Source: UBA7236 sp035439505 (GTDB lineage Bacteria; Bacteroidota; Bacteroidia; Chitinophagales; BACL12). Taken from it: DNA of 33,759 nucleotides. Both the position numbers and the translations under genes were made by a program. The stretch covers positions 1 to 33,759 of the forward strand of contig DAORKJ010000035.1 of the NCBI GenBank assembly GCA_035439505.1, given 5' to 3'. The notes under the pieces were generated by a model. It was not told the origin of the DNA and searched no databases. It was given only the letters and a program-made list of their open reading frames with translations. Of the stretch, positions 1 through 9,075 are shown one piece after another (position 1 is the stretch's first letter; each line of letters begins with the position of its first letter).

Positions 1-2
1 TG

Positions 3-719
3 CTCATTTACGGCACTATGGTGATGCGGGGTGTAATGGAAGAAAAATCATCACGTATTATCGAAGTGATTATTTCCAGTGTGAAACCTTTTCAGTTAAT
101 GATGGGGAAAATAGTTGGAATTGGTTTAGTTGGGCTTACACAATTCGTAGCCTGGGGATTTTTAATCACTATCTTAAATATTATAATCGGAATTCTTTTT
201 GCGGGACAACTCAGCGATTTACAACAAGTGAGCGCATCAAGTGGTGAGGTTGAAATGAATGCTATAACAGAAGCTATGCAAAGCATGCAAAACATACCCA
301 TAGGTTATTATTTAAGTATGTTTATTATTTACTTTTTAGGTGGCTATTTTATTTATGCTTCATTGTTTGCTGCAATAGGTTCCCTTGCCGGTGATGAAGA
401 GGGCGATGTGCAAACATTTGCATTCCCGGTAACCATGTTAATTTTGATTTCCATTTTTATTATGATGGCAGTAGTGCAACAACCGCATACACCGCTTGCA
501 TTTTGGGCATCTATTATTCCGTTGTCATCACCAATTGTAATGCCTGCATTAATTCCATTTGGTGTTCCGACATGGCAAATTGTTTTATCAATTGTATTGT
601 TATTTGGCGGATTTATTTTTACCACCTTTTTGGCAGGACGTATTTACCGAACTGCTATCTTGATGTATGGTAAAAAAATTAAGGTGAAAGAAGTATTTAA
701 GTGGATGTTTTATAAATAA
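3..719 (+). CDS. ABC-2 type exporter permease, 5'-truncated by window edge
   Basis: This is the C-terminal part of a NatB/YhaP-like ABC-2 permease, the membrane subunit of an ATP-driven exporter of unknown substrate. The frame is open through the first base, so the ATG at 18 is probably internal. The motif EEKSSRIIEVIISSVKP near the left edge is typical of these permeases: it is the amphipathic segment before the second half of the membrane domain. Several hydrophobic segments follow (roughly residues 28-60, 98-122, 137-155, 165-182 and 187-208 counted from the ATG at 18). The protein ends in a short basic tail. Its ATPase partner should lie upstream, outside the window. It converges on rodA with only 2 bases between the stop codons and no visible terminator. 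Confidence 0.85.
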   Translation, partial: LIYGTMVMRGVMEEKSSRIIEVIISSVKPFQLMMGKIVGIGLVGLTQFVAWGFLITILNIIIGILFAGQLSDLQQVSASSGEVEMNAITEAMQSMQNIPIGYYLSMFIIYFLGGYFIYASLFAAIGSLAGDEEGDVQTFAFPVTMLILISIFIMMAVVQQPHTPLAFWASIIPLSSPIVMPALIPFGVPTWQIVLSIVLLFGGFIFTTFLAGRIYRTAILMYGKKIKVKEVFKWMFYK

Positions 720-721
720 AC

Positions 722-2152
722 TTAGCGCAAAATCAATAACCTATCTGCGTCTAAACGAAGCATAATAAATACTAATATAGAAAACGCGAGCACAGATGAA
801 CCTCCGTATGAAATAAACGGAAGTGGTATACCGATTACAGGAATCAGACCGATGGTCATTCCTACATTTATCATAATTTGTAAAAAGAAAAAGCTGGCAA
901 CACAGTAGGCATATACCCTTGAAAATGGTGAGCGCTGACGTTCGGCAATAAAAATAATGCGCAGCAAAAACAACAAATACACAACCAGAAAAACAAATGT
1001 ACCAAGAAATCCGAACTCCTCTCCTATGGTGCAAAAAATAAAATCTGTACTTTGTTCCGGCACTTGTTCCGATTGTGTTAATGTTCCCTGCAAATAACCT
1101 TTACCTGCAACACCACCTGAACCAATCGTCATTTTACTTTGTGTTACATTATATTCAGCATCGGCATTATCCGACATGCCTAATAATGTTTCAATTCTTT
1201 GCACTTGGTAATCTTCTAACAAACTAGTAGTAATATACTTAACACCGAAAATGACAAAAGCTAATAAGGCCACATAAATTACAACCGGCCACCAAATTTT
1301 AAAATATTTTATTTTCCGAACCATATACCATGAGGCAAAAAGTAGTCCGATTGTACCTGCGTATATCAGATACATGTTCAAAGACATTACTTCGCCTCCT
1401 AATAAAAACAATAAAATTGCGCCTGCAAATGTGGCAAGAAATGCAATACCTTTTACTTTTTCTTTTCGTATAAGTTTTAATGAACTAAAGCCGACATAAA
1501 TCAAGATGGCAATAGACAATGTAATAGCAACAGGGTCTCCTCCAAAAATCATTGAAAACACAAAACATAATCCTATAAACAAGACAAATAAAACTTCATA
1601 AACCGGAAATCCTTCGCGATAAATAACAAATACCAAACTACCATATACCATTGCAGAACCCACGTCACTTTGCAATACGATAATGCCCATTGGAACACCA
1701 AGAATTAAATAGGCAATTAATTTATTTTTAAATGTACGCGCCTGCCCGGTAATCATACTCATAAATTTGGCAAGCATTAAAGCGGTTGTTGTTTTACCAA
1801 ATTCTGCAGGCTGAAATTGAAATGACCCCACCTGCAACCAACTTCTCGCACCATTAATATCAACCGCGACTAAAAAAGTAAGAATAAAAATGCCAAGTGT
1901 AACAGCATAAAAAATCATGGCGAATTTGGTGAAAAAAGTGCTGTCGAAAGTTAATATACTAAATCCAACAATGAGTGAAATAAACATCCACACCATTTGT
2001 TTGCCATGTGTTTGCGAAAAATTAAAAAAGCGACTTGTTTCCGGGTCGTAACTTACCGCAAATACAGTGAGCAAACCAATTACCAATAATGCAAAATACA
2101 GTCCGATAGCGAACTGATCAATATTTTGCATAATGGATTTTTTTTCTCTCAT
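722..2152 (-). CDS. rodA: RodA, SEDS-family peptidoglycan glycosyltransferase
   Basis: RodA polymerises lipid II into glycan strands at the inner membrane with its partner PBP2, as part of the elongasome. SEDS hallmarks are visible: ARSWLQVGSFQFQPAEFGK (102-120), QSDVGSAMVYG (161-171), IGSGGVAGKG (343-352), VPEQSTDFIF (364-373) and IPLPFISYGGSS near the C-terminus. The Asp of TDFIF (about 370) matches the catalytic Asp described for RodA. At 476 residues it is about 100 longer than enterobacterial RodA. The extra length lies around residues 195-300 and looks like added membrane segments. The ATG overlaps the mrdA stop in an ATGA arrangement, so the two are translationally coupled. It is the last gene of the shape operon. 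Confidence 0.95.
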   Translation of the reverse strand: MREKKSIMQNIDQFAIGLYFALLVIGLLTVFAVSYDPETSRFFNFSQTHGKQMVWMFISLIVGFSILTFDSTFFTKFAMIFYAVTLGIFILTFLVAVDINGARSWLQVGSFQFQPAEFGKTTTALMLAKFMSMITGQARTFKNKLIAYLILGVPMGIIVLQSDVGSAMVYGSLVFVIYREGFPVYEVLFVLFIGLCFVFSMIFGGDPVAITLSIAILIYVGFSSLKLIRKEKVKGIAFLATFAGAILLFLLGGEVMSLNMYLIYAGTIGLLFASWYMVRKIKYFKIWWPVVIYVALLAFVIFGVKYITTSLLEDYQVQRIETLLGMSDNADAEYNVTQSKMTIGSGGVAGKGYLQGTLTQSEQVPEQSTDFIFCTIGEEFGFLGTFVFLVVYLLFLLRIIFIAERQRSPFSRVYAYCVASFFFLQIMINVGMTIGLIPVIGIPLPFISYGGSSVLAFSILVFIMLRLDADRLLILR

Positions 2153-4065
2153 TGCTTTTTAGGTAAAATTGCTGCTTGTGCGGTAATTTTTTGTTTATTG
2201 CTGTCAACCGGAGTTTTTTGTTCCGGCTGTGGAAGTAATTCAGGTGCATCAATTAATACCGCTTTCATCATACGTTCTTCTAAAGGTTTGCGTTTTTCAC
2301 TGATAGTTCGGTTAACATATTTTTCAACTACGAGACTGGCAATTGGTGCCGCATAACTTGCACCCCAACCACCATTTTCAATAATGATAGCCACCGCAAT
2401 TTTTGGATTTTTTTCCGGGGCAAAACAACTAAACCAACTATGGTCTTTACCATGCGGATTTTCTGCAGTTCCTGTTTTACCACAAACCTGAATGGAATCC
2501 ACCTTTGCAATTTTTGCGGTACCAAAATTTACGGCTCCTGCCATTCCATGTTGCACAAATGGAAAAATACTATCAGGAATACCGGTTTCTCTTCTTGTTT
2601 TAAATTTATTTAATATCGTATCAGCATCTTCAGCGTATTTTAATACGTGAGGTGTAAAAAAGAAACCACCGTTTGCGATAATCGCCATGGAGTTAGCCGA
2701 TTGCAATGGTGTAATAATTAATTTATCCTGACCAATACCCAATGTTACACAATTAGATGCCTTCCATCTTCCTTTACCATAAACTTTATCATAATCTTCT
2801 GCATCAGGCACATTACCATTTCTTTCATTAGGTAAATCCACTCCGGTTTTAGTGCCAATTCCCCATAACGCAAGATGTTCGTTAAAATCGCGCATACCTT
2901 CCTCAGGTGAATCATGCGCTTCCATAAAATATCGGAATGTATAACAGAAATAGGCATTACAACTATGCCCAATACCTAATTCTACATTGGAAGCATATGG
3001 GTGATTGTGACAATTCACTTTATGACCACTCATTACATATCCACCCGGACAGCTATAACCCTGATCGGAAGTGAGTGAACCAATATCCATCCCTAACGCC
3101 GCCATAACAGGCTTAAACGTAGACCCTGGAGGGTAATAACCGCTTAACGCTCGGTTATTCAAAGGATTTTCTTTATTTAATGCCAGTTTTGCAAAGTTTT
3201 TTGTTCTTGCACTTCCAACCAACATATTGGGGTCATATGATGGTGTGCTTACTAATGCCAAAATTTCACCTGTCGAAGGCTCAATGGCAACCAAAGCTCC
3301 TCGCTTGTTTGCCATAAGTTGTTCCGCATAAGTTTGTAACTCTATGTCTATAGTCAGCGTTAAATTTTTTCCGGCAATAGGAGCAATATCTTCGCTACCA
3401 TTATTGAGTCTGCCCACATCACGGCCAAAACGATCAATTACTATGTTTTTATATCCCTTTTGTCCGCGCAACAAATTTTCATAACTTTTTTCAACGCCGC
3501 TTTTTCCAATTACATCGGCATTTCGATAATAGCCATTCGATTTTTTAATATCATTGGAATCTACCTCAGCAACATAACCTAACAAGTGGGCTGCAGACGG
3601 ATATGCGTATTTCCGAACCGGACTAATTGCGGTATAAAATCCTTTAAATTCATATAAATACTCTTCAATGCGGCCAAATTCTTCAGCTGAAATTTGCGAT
3701 AAAAAAACACTTTCCCTCACTCGTGAAAATGATTTGGCATCTTTCATTTTTTTGATAAACTGCTCTTTATCAATGCCTATAATTTCACAAAATCTAATGG
3801 TATCAATTTTTTCTACCTGCGAAGGCACTACCATTAATTTATAACTTGGCTCATTATACACTATCAGTTTGCCTGTCCTGTCGAAAATTTGCCCCCTGTC
3901 AGGGTCTACCTGCTCTTTCCTAATCCCTCTGTCGTCGGCAATTTGTTTATAGGTATCATCAATTATCTGAAGATAAAAAAGGCGAATCAGGTAGATGACA
4001 AAAATGCCGACAATTATGCCTTGTATAACATAACTGCGAGATTTTGTATTATCGATAATTGCCAT
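2149..4065 (-). CDS. mrdA: Penicillin-binding protein 2 (elongasome transpeptidase)
   Basis: This class B PBP cross-links peptidoglycan in the periplasm during cell elongation and works with RodA. It has one N-terminal membrane anchor (about 12-33), a dimerisation region starting at DRGQIFDRTGK (57-66), and a transpeptidase domain with all three active-site motifs: STFK (nucleophile Ser315, Lys318), SCN (368-370) and KTG (530-532, inside CGKTGTAENP). The length, 638 residues, is normal for Bacteroidetes PBP2. The C-terminal tail after about 600 is Lys/Gln/Pro-rich and looks disordered. It lies 103 bases after mreD and overlaps rodA by 4 bases (ATGA). The neighbours leave little doubt that it is PBP2 and not the division protein FtsI. 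Confidence 0.95.
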   Translation of the reverse strand: MAIIDNTKSRSYVIQGIIVGIFVIYLIRLFYLQIIDDTYKQIADDRGIRKEQVDPDRGQIFDRTGKLIVYNEPSYKLMVVPSQVEKIDTIRFCEIIGIDKEQFIKKMKDAKSFSRVRESVFLSQISAEEFGRIEEYLYEFKGFYTAISPVRKYAYPSAAHLLGYVAEVDSNDIKKSNGYYRNADVIGKSGVEKSYENLLRGQKGYKNIVIDRFGRDVGRLNNGSEDIAPIAGKNLTLTIDIELQTYAEQLMANKRGALVAIEPSTGEILALVSTPSYDPNMLVGSARTKNFAKLALNKENPLNNRALSGYYPPGSTFKPVMAALGMDIGSLTSDQGYSCPGGYVMSGHKVNCHNHPYASNVELGIGHSCNAYFCYTFRYFMEAHDSPEEGMRDFNEHLALWGIGTKTGVDLPNERNGNVPDAEDYDKVYGKGRWKASNCVTLGIGQDKLIITPLQSANSMAIIANGGFFFTPHVLKYAEDADTILNKFKTRRETGIPDSIFPFVQHGMAGAVNFGTAKIAKVDSIQVCGKTGTAENPHGKDHSWFSCFAPEKNPKIAVAIIIENGGWGASYAAPIASLVVEKYVNRTISEKRKPLEERMMKAVLIDAPELLPQPEQKTPVDSNKQKITAQAAILPKKQ

Positions 4066-4168
4066 AAATTAAATTGCCTGTGAAGTTGATTGCCGATTCC
4101 GAATTCCGGATACAAATTTCGAAAATGTTTTTACAATACCATCAGTATTGTTACAGAATTAATTGTAA

Positions 4169-4690
4169 TTAACGTTTTACTTTTCGTTTAGCAAACAAGA
4201 AAGCAAAAATTACAATTAATAATGTAGATACTAAAGTACTTAAAAATATTTTTAATAATAAATATCCCACATCATTCATCCAAAATACCTGTAAAAAATA
4301 ATAGATACTATGATGAATAAAAATTACGGTTAGTGTAAACAACGCAAACCATACCACACCTAGTTCCGATAAAGAAGGAGCATTTACATTTTCGTAACCT
4401 GTAATTGGCGTGTAACGTTTTATCAGCCAAGGGCGTGCATAAGCAATAAACACACAAGCTGCAGCATGCATACCTGCTGTGTTATTGAACATATCAATAG
4501 AAAATCCAACCACAAATGCCAATGGTAGTATCAACCAGCGCGGAGTTTCAAATGGCAGCAATATGATGAACATCGGATATACATACGGATGTATATAGGT
4601 GCTTACATTGAGCTTATTCAGCACAAGCACCTGGAACAAAATCAAAAAGATTAGCCCCACAAGCCTCAATATCCAATTAATTGCCTGCAT
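4169..4690 (-). CDS. mreD: Rod shape-determining protein MreD
   Basis: MreD is a small integral inner-membrane protein that links MreC and MreB to the wall-synthesis enzymes. This one has 173 residues and about five hydrophobic segments, including 7-25, 37-48, 53-68 and a pair near the C-terminus, and ends in a basic KRKVKR tail. Sequence conservation in MreD is low, so the call rests on size, hydropathy, the segment GFSIDMFNNTAGMHAAAC (62-79; MreD proteins carry a D...G-H motif here) and position between mreC and mrdA. The ATG lies inside the end of mreC, overlapping it by 14 bases, which suggests translational coupling. Confidence 0.88.
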   Translation of the reverse strand: MQAINWILRLVGLIFLILFQVLVLNKLNVSTYIHPYVYPMFIILLPFETPRWLILPLAFVVGFSIDMFNNTAGMHAAACVFIAYARPWLIKRYTPITGYENVNAPSLSELGVVWFALFTLTVIFIHHSIYYFLQVFWMNDVGYLLLKIFLSTLVSTLLIVIFAFLFAKRKVKR

Positions 4691-5510
4691 CCATTGCGCT
4701 GTTTTCTAAATCGGTTCTTTCTTTTTGTAATAATTCGTTTACCACATATACAAATTGCAGCGAACTGAATTTAGTCGATAAACGAACATTAAGTGTGTAA
4801 TAATTACTTCCCGGGTCTTTCCCAAAACTTTCAACGGTTCCCACCATAATATCAGGTGGAAACATAGGCGAAATTTTAGTAGTCACCACACTATCTCCTT
4901 TATTTAATGTTCCCGGTTCTGAAACCTGAATAACACTAATATGTGTCGGCGATTTTCCTTCCCAGGTTAAACGACCTTGGGAATTATTTTTTTGGACAGC
5001 CACACGGCTAACAAACTGACTATGTAATACACTCATTACTACACTGAATTTGGGCGACACTTTTACCACACGTCCAACAATTCCGCTTGAAGTAATTACA
5101 CCCATATTTTCGCGTATACCATCATTACTTCCTTTGTTTAGGGTGATGTAATTATTAGGCTCAGTGAATGAATTACCAATTACCTCAGCAGGTATATAAG
5201 AATATAGGGGTTGGCCCAAACTGTCTTTTACCCAAACAGATGAAGAATCGGGTAAGGCACTTAACAACAATTGCTCACGCAAAAGGGCATTTTCATGCAT
5301 TAAACTATCATTCACTTCTTTCAGCGAAAAATACTCTTGAAAATTGCCATAGGTATTTAATACATTTCCTGAAACACCGTTTGCCGAATTAATAAAAAAA
5401 GTATTGTGAAAATTATTGTAGGTAAATACAAAATACAACGATATTAATTCGAGTAAACCGAAAAGAAAAACGGCATAGTGACGGATGATGAATAAAAAGA
5501 AACTACGCAT
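4677..5510 (-). CDS. mreC: Rod shape-determining protein MreC
   Basis: MreC is a bitopic inner-membrane protein whose periplasmic domain activates PBP2/RodA. The sequence has a short cytoplasmic N-terminus, one membrane segment (about 9-30), a coiled-coil stretch with Glu/Leu-rich character (about 60-82), and the beta-barrel domain containing NYITLNKGSNDGIRENMGV and GIVGRVVKVSPKFSVVMSV, which are diagnostic for MreC. The length of 277 residues is usual. It starts 15 bases after the mreB stop and overlaps mreD by 14 bases at its 3' end. Confidence 0.94.
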   Translation of the reverse strand: MRSFFLFIIRHYAVFLFGLLELISLYFVFTYNNFHNTFFINSANGVSGNVLNTYGNFQEYFSLKEVNDSLMHENALLREQLLLSALPDSSSVWVKDSLGQPLYSYIPAEVIGNSFTEPNNYITLNKGSNDGIRENMGVITSSGIVGRVVKVSPKFSVVMSVLHSQFVSRVAVQKNNSQGRLTWEGKSPTHISVIQVSEPGTLNKGDSVVTTKISPMFPPDIMVGTVESFGKDPGSNYYTLNVRLSTKFSSLQFVYVVNELLQKERTDLENSAMDAGN

Positions 5511-5525
5511 TATTCATCCGGGGAA

Positions 5526-6551
5526 TTAACTCATTAGCAATGCTGCATATTGTTCACGATTTTTCAATGCAATACCTGTTCCACGAACAACTGCTTTAAG
5601 TGGGTCATCAGCAACGTGCACCATCAGTTTTGTTTTCTGACTGATACGTTTATCGAGACCACGCAATAAAGCGCCGCCGCCTGTGAGGTAAATTCCATTG
5701 CGTTGGATATCACTTGCCAACTCTGGAGGAGTAGTTTCAAGTGCTTTGAGAATAGCCTCTTCAATTTTTGAAATGGACTTATCGAGAGAATGTGCAATTT
5801 CGGAGTAGGTAACTACTAGTTGTTTAGGTATACCTGTCATTAGGTCACGACCACTCACCTGGTAATCTTCAGGGGCTTCATCTAACTCAGTTAAAGCTGA
5901 GCCTACATTTATTTTGATGGCTTCCGCTGTTCTTTCACCAATCAGCAAGTTGTGCTGACGACGCATATAATCCACTATATCAGCTGTAAATTCATCACCC
6001 GCAACGCGTATTGACTGGTCGCAAACAATACCTGAAAGTGCTACGACAGCAATTTCTGTTGTTCCACCTCCAATATCAATAATCATATTACCGACAGGCT
6101 CCTGTACATCTAAACCAATACCTAACGCTGCCGCCATTGGCTCATGAATCAGATAAGCTTCTCGTGCTCCTGCTTGTTCAGCACTATCTTTTACTGCTCG
6201 TTTTTCAACTTCTGTAATGCCTGAAGGGATACAAATAACCATCACCAACGACGGTTTGAACAACTTGTTTTTGGGGAAAATCATACTTATCATCCCGCGA
6301 ATCATCGATTCTGCAGCCTGAAAGTCAGCAATAACACCATCTCGCAACGGTCGAATCGTTTTGATATTCTCATGGGTTTTTTCGTGCATTTGCATGGCGC
6401 GTTTGCCAACAGCAATCACTTTTTCTGTTTTACGGTCAATAGCTACAATGGATGGCTCGTCAACCATCACTTTATCATGTGCTATGATAAGCGTGTTTGC
6501 CGTACCGAGATCGATTGCTATTTCCTGAGTGAGAAAGTTAAAAATACCCAT
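5526..6551 (-). CDS. mreB: Rod shape-determining actin homologue MreB
   Basis: MreB forms membrane-bound ATP-dependent filaments that position the elongasome. All actin-fold signatures are present: phosphate-1 loop AIDLGTANTLI (12-22), the segment PSLVMVICIPSGITEVEKRA, phosphate-2 loop IIDIGGGTTEIAVVALSG, and adenosine motif LTGGGALLRGLD. The length of 341 residues is standard. The ATG at 6551 gives the expected N-terminus MGIFNFLTQEIAIDLG. It is the first gene of the mreB-mreC-mreD-mrdA-rodA operon. An exact TAnnTTTG -7 box lies 28 bases upstream of the ATG, so transcription probably starts here independently of purH. Confidence 0.97.
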   Translation of the reverse strand: MGIFNFLTQEIAIDLGTANTLIIAHDKVMVDEPSIVAIDRKTEKVIAVGKRAMQMHEKTHENIKTIRPLRDGVIADFQAAESMIRGMISMIFPKNKLFKPSLVMVICIPSGITEVEKRAVKDSAEQAGAREAYLIHEPMAAALGIGLDVQEPVGNMIIDIGGGTTEIAVVALSGIVCDQSIRVAGDEFTADIVDYMRRQHNLLIGERTAEAIKINVGSALTELDEAPEDYQVSGRDLMTGIPKQLVVTYSEIAHSLDKSISKIEEAILKALETTPPELASDIQRNGIYLTGGGALLRGLDKRISQKTKLMVHVADDPLKAVVRGTGIALKNREQYAALLMS

Positions 6552-6579
6552 GGTTGTTTCTTAAATGTACCTAAAGGTG

Positions 6580-6587
6580 CAAAATTA
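6580..6587 (-). promoter_or_regulatory. Candidate -7 box for the mreB operon
   Basis: Read on the minus strand, these bases are TAATTTTG, an exact match to the Bacteroidetes -7 consensus TAnnTTTG. The box lies 28 bases before the mreB ATG. I do not see a good TTG/TTTG -33 element at 19-21 bases spacing, so this is a partial match only. Confidence 0.4.
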
Positions 6588-6806
6588 AAGTTTGTTAAGG
6601 ATATGCGCGGGAAAAATCAATAAATTGTTATACAAACTTCAATATTTTTTTTCAATACTAAAAATACTAAGCGCATTATTTTAATAATTATTTTTTTACA
6701 CGAACATTTTAAGTTTTTGTAAGTGATAATGCAAACAATTATTGCAGCATATAACTCATTATTGTTTGGGTATATTTCATTTCAACTTGTAATAATTTTA
6801 CAAGAC

Positions 6807-6837
6807 AAAAAAACCGGCACTTGCTGGTTACCGGTTT
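6807..6837 (-). terminator. Rho-independent terminator after purH
   Basis: On the minus strand this reads AAACCGG, a 13-base loop region, then CCGGTTT continuing as a run of seven T. The 7-bp stem plus T-run sits 23 bases past the purH stop, the right place and orientation to end the purine transcript before mreB. A second 7-bp hairpin (6786-6804) lies just beyond it. Confidence 0.75.
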
Positions 6838-6859
6838 ATCAATTTTATTGCTCGTTATA

Positions 6860-8395
6860 TCAATGTTTAAAGTGTCGTGTTCCACTCAATACCATGGCCA
6901 TTTGATGTTCATTACAATAGTCCACCGAGTCCTTATCCCGAATACTGCCTCCCGGCTGAATAACGGCTGAAATGCCCGCCTCATGGGCTATTTGAACGCA
7001 ATCAGGGAAAGGGAAAAACGCCTCACTAGCCATCACCGAGCCACTCACATCGAAACCAAAACTGCGCGCTTTATTAATGGCCTGATTAAGAGCATCTACC
7101 CTTGAAGTTTGTCCTGTACCACATCCTATCATTTGACCATTTTTTACCAATGCAATACCATTTGATTTCAAATGTTTAACAGCAATTTCTGCAAACAATA
7201 AGTCTTGCAATTGTGCATCTGTTGGTCTAACCTCAGTAACATACTTTAACTCTTGCAAAGCTGTTGCCTTGTTGTTGCGGTCCTGAACAAGCACACCATT
7301 CAACATACTCTTATATTGCTTAGCCGGAAATTCAAACATTTTTTGTCTGAGTATAATTCTGTTCTTTTTAGTTTGTAACACCACCAATGCATCATGTTCA
7401 AATGCAGGTGCGATTAAAACTTCAAAAAACAATTCATTTATTTTATAAGCCGTAGCTAAATCGATAATTTGATTGCAGATAAGCACGCCTCCGAAAGCAG
7501 ATACCGGATCAGCCGCCAATGCCTTGTCCCACGCTTCTTCTGTGGTTTTGGCAGTAGTTAAGCCACATGCATTAGTATGCTTTATAATAGCAAATGTGCT
7601 GAGGCCTTTTTTTGCTGTTTCTGCAAATTCTTCTATCAAATACACACAACTTTCAATATCAACCAAGTTGTTATAAGATATTTCTTTGCCATGTAATTTC
7701 TCAAATACATCAGTCAGTTTGCCATAAAAAGCGGCATCCTGATGTGGGTTTTCTCCATAACGCATGGCTATTTTAGGTGTATAACGCACTCCATAATTTT
7801 CGTTGTGGTTAAACCAGGTATAGATAGCATCATCATAATGAGAAGTAATTTCGAATGCGCGTTTTGCAAAATATTTACGCTGCCCGAAATTGGTTTCACC
7901 ATTTTTTTCGTTGAGCATTTCTAATAATGGTGCATAATCATCTTTTGATGCAATAATTAAAACATCATTACAGTTTTTAGCTGCTGCACGTATTAACGAT
8001 ACACCTCCAATGTCAATTTTCTCAATAATATCAGCTTCAACCGTCGTACTTTTTACCGTTTCTTCAAAAGGGTATAAATCGACTATAACCAAATCTATTT
8101 CAGGGATTTCATACTGAGCCAGCTGAGCCATGTCTTCTTTGAGCTCACGACGGGCTAAAATTCCTCCAAAAACCTTTGGGTGTAAGGTTTTAACCCTGCC
8201 ACCAAGAATGCTCGGATAGGTAGTTAAATCCTCCACAGCTAATACCGGTACACCTAATTTTTCAATAAATTCACGTGTGCCACCGGTGGAATATAATACT
8301 ACTCCCAACGCATGCAATTTTTGAATAACAGGTTCAAGTTGGTCTTTATAAAAAACAGAAATTAAGGCTGATTTAATCTTAATTGGAGCGTGCAT
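6860..8395 (-). CDS. purH: Bifunctional AICAR formyltransferase/IMP cyclohydrolase
   Basis: PurH carries out the last two steps of de novo IMP synthesis in the cytoplasm: formylation of AICAR with 10-formyl-THF, then ring closure. The N-terminal MGS-like cyclohydrolase domain (about 1-150) shows STGGTREFIEKLGVPV, VKTLHPKVFGGILARR and VDLYPFEETV. The C-terminal transformylase domain has RYGENPHQDAAFYG, the catalytic Lys-His in IKHTNACGL (272-273) and SAFGGVLICNQ. The last residues, GTRHFKH, are the classic PurH C-terminus, so the protein is complete at 511 residues. It follows purN after 86 bases, on the same strand. Confidence 0.97.
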   Translation of the reverse strand: MHAPIKIKSALISVFYKDQLEPVIQKLHALGVVLYSTGGTREFIEKLGVPVLAVEDLTTYPSILGGRVKTLHPKVFGGILARRELKEDMAQLAQYEIPEIDLVIVDLYPFEETVKSTTVEADIIEKIDIGGVSLIRAAAKNCNDVLIIASKDDYAPLLEMLNEKNGETNFGQRKYFAKRAFEITSHYDDAIYTWFNHNENYGVRYTPKIAMRYGENPHQDAAFYGKLTDVFEKLHGKEISYNNLVDIESCVYLIEEFAETAKKGLSTFAIIKHTNACGLTTAKTTEEAWDKALAADPVSAFGGVLICNQIIDLATAYKINELFFEVLIAPAFEHDALVVLQTKKNRIILRQKMFEFPAKQYKSMLNGVLVQDRNNKATALQELKYVTEVRPTDAQLQDLLFAEIAVKHLKSNGIALVKNGQMIGCGTGQTSRVDALNQAINKARSFGFDVSGSVMASEAFFPFPDCVQIAHEAGISAVIQPGGSIRDKDSVDYCNEHQMAMVLSGTRHFKH

Positions 8396-8481
8396 ACTAT
8401 AATAATTTATTATGCCGCAAAGTTACCCTTAAGCAATCAATACTTGAAGTAAAGCCAGGATGATATTCATCAGAAATGCGC

Positions 8482-9075
8482 TTAAATATTATTTAGCAAC
8501 AGTTTTTCCACTATGCCGGGTAAATAGGCATATTCCAATTCTCTTACCCTTCTTTCAATACTTTCAGGGGTGTCGGTTGGGGAGATGTCAATACTAATTT
8601 GAAATAAAATTCTTCCTTCGTCATATACTTCATCTACTTCATGAACGGTAATTCCTGTTTCATCAACGCCTTTGTCAAAAACAGCCTGATGTACGTTTTT
8701 GCCATACATGCCCTTCCCACCAAAATCAGGTAAAAGTGCAGGATGAATATTGAATATACGATGCGGATATTTCCTGATTAATTCCCCTGGAACCAGCGCC
8801 AGATAACCTGCCAGCAAGATAAAGTCGATAGCAAATTCGGCTAATACAGCGAGCCCGTTTTCAGGTTGCTGCCACTGTTTATTGGTAATAATACGACAAG
8901 GCACATCATACTTTTCAGCAATAGCTATGACACCTGCATTCGGGTTATTGGTAACAATTAATGGTATTGTTATGTCTGGATGTTGATGGAAAAACCGAAG
9001 ACAATTTTCAGCATTAGAACCTGCGCCCGAAGCAAATATGGCAAGACGAATTTTTTTGTCAGAATCCAAACTCAT
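8482..9075 (-). CDS. purN: Phosphoribosylglycinamide formyltransferase (GAR transformylase)
   Basis: PurN transfers a formyl group from 10-formyl-THF to GAR in purine synthesis. The N-terminal FASGAGSNAENCLRFF is the folate-enzyme nucleotide-binding loop. Catalytic residues are visible in FNIHPALLPDFGGKGMYG (Asn109, His111) and VHEVDEVYDEG (Asp148). The length of 197 residues is normal. The frame can be opened at a TTG at 9078, but the ATG at 9075 is the natural start. It begins inside the last codons of the upstream lipoprotein gene (17-base overlap), and with purH 86 bases downstream it makes a small purine unit. Confidence 0.96.
   Translation of the reverse strand: MSLDSDKKIRLAIFASGAGSNAENCLRFFHQHPDITIPLIVTNNPNAGVIAIAEKYDVPCRIITNKQWQQPENGLAVLAEFAIDFILLAGYLALVPGELIRKYPHRIFNIHPALLPDFGGKGMYGKNVHQAVFDKGVDETGITVHEVDEVYDEGRILFQISIDISPTDTPESIERRVRELEYAYLPGIVEKLLLNNI

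Larger units (their letters stand above)
6552..6859. other. 308-base non-coding interval between purH and mreB
   Basis: No convincing gene is present here; a 60-codon plus-strand frame at 6723-6905 is antisense to the end of purH and has no family resemblance. The interval holds the mreB -7 box (6580-6587), a strongly AT-rich stretch at about 6610-6720, a 7-bp-stem hairpin (6786-6792 with 6798-6804) and the purH terminator (6807-6837). Confidence 0.7.

Noticed and set aside
2126..2356. 76-codon plus-strand frame with a hydrophobic, lipobox-like start
   Set aside because: It is antisense to mrdA/rodA coding sequence; the resemblance to a lipoprotein signal is a by-product of the opposite strand.
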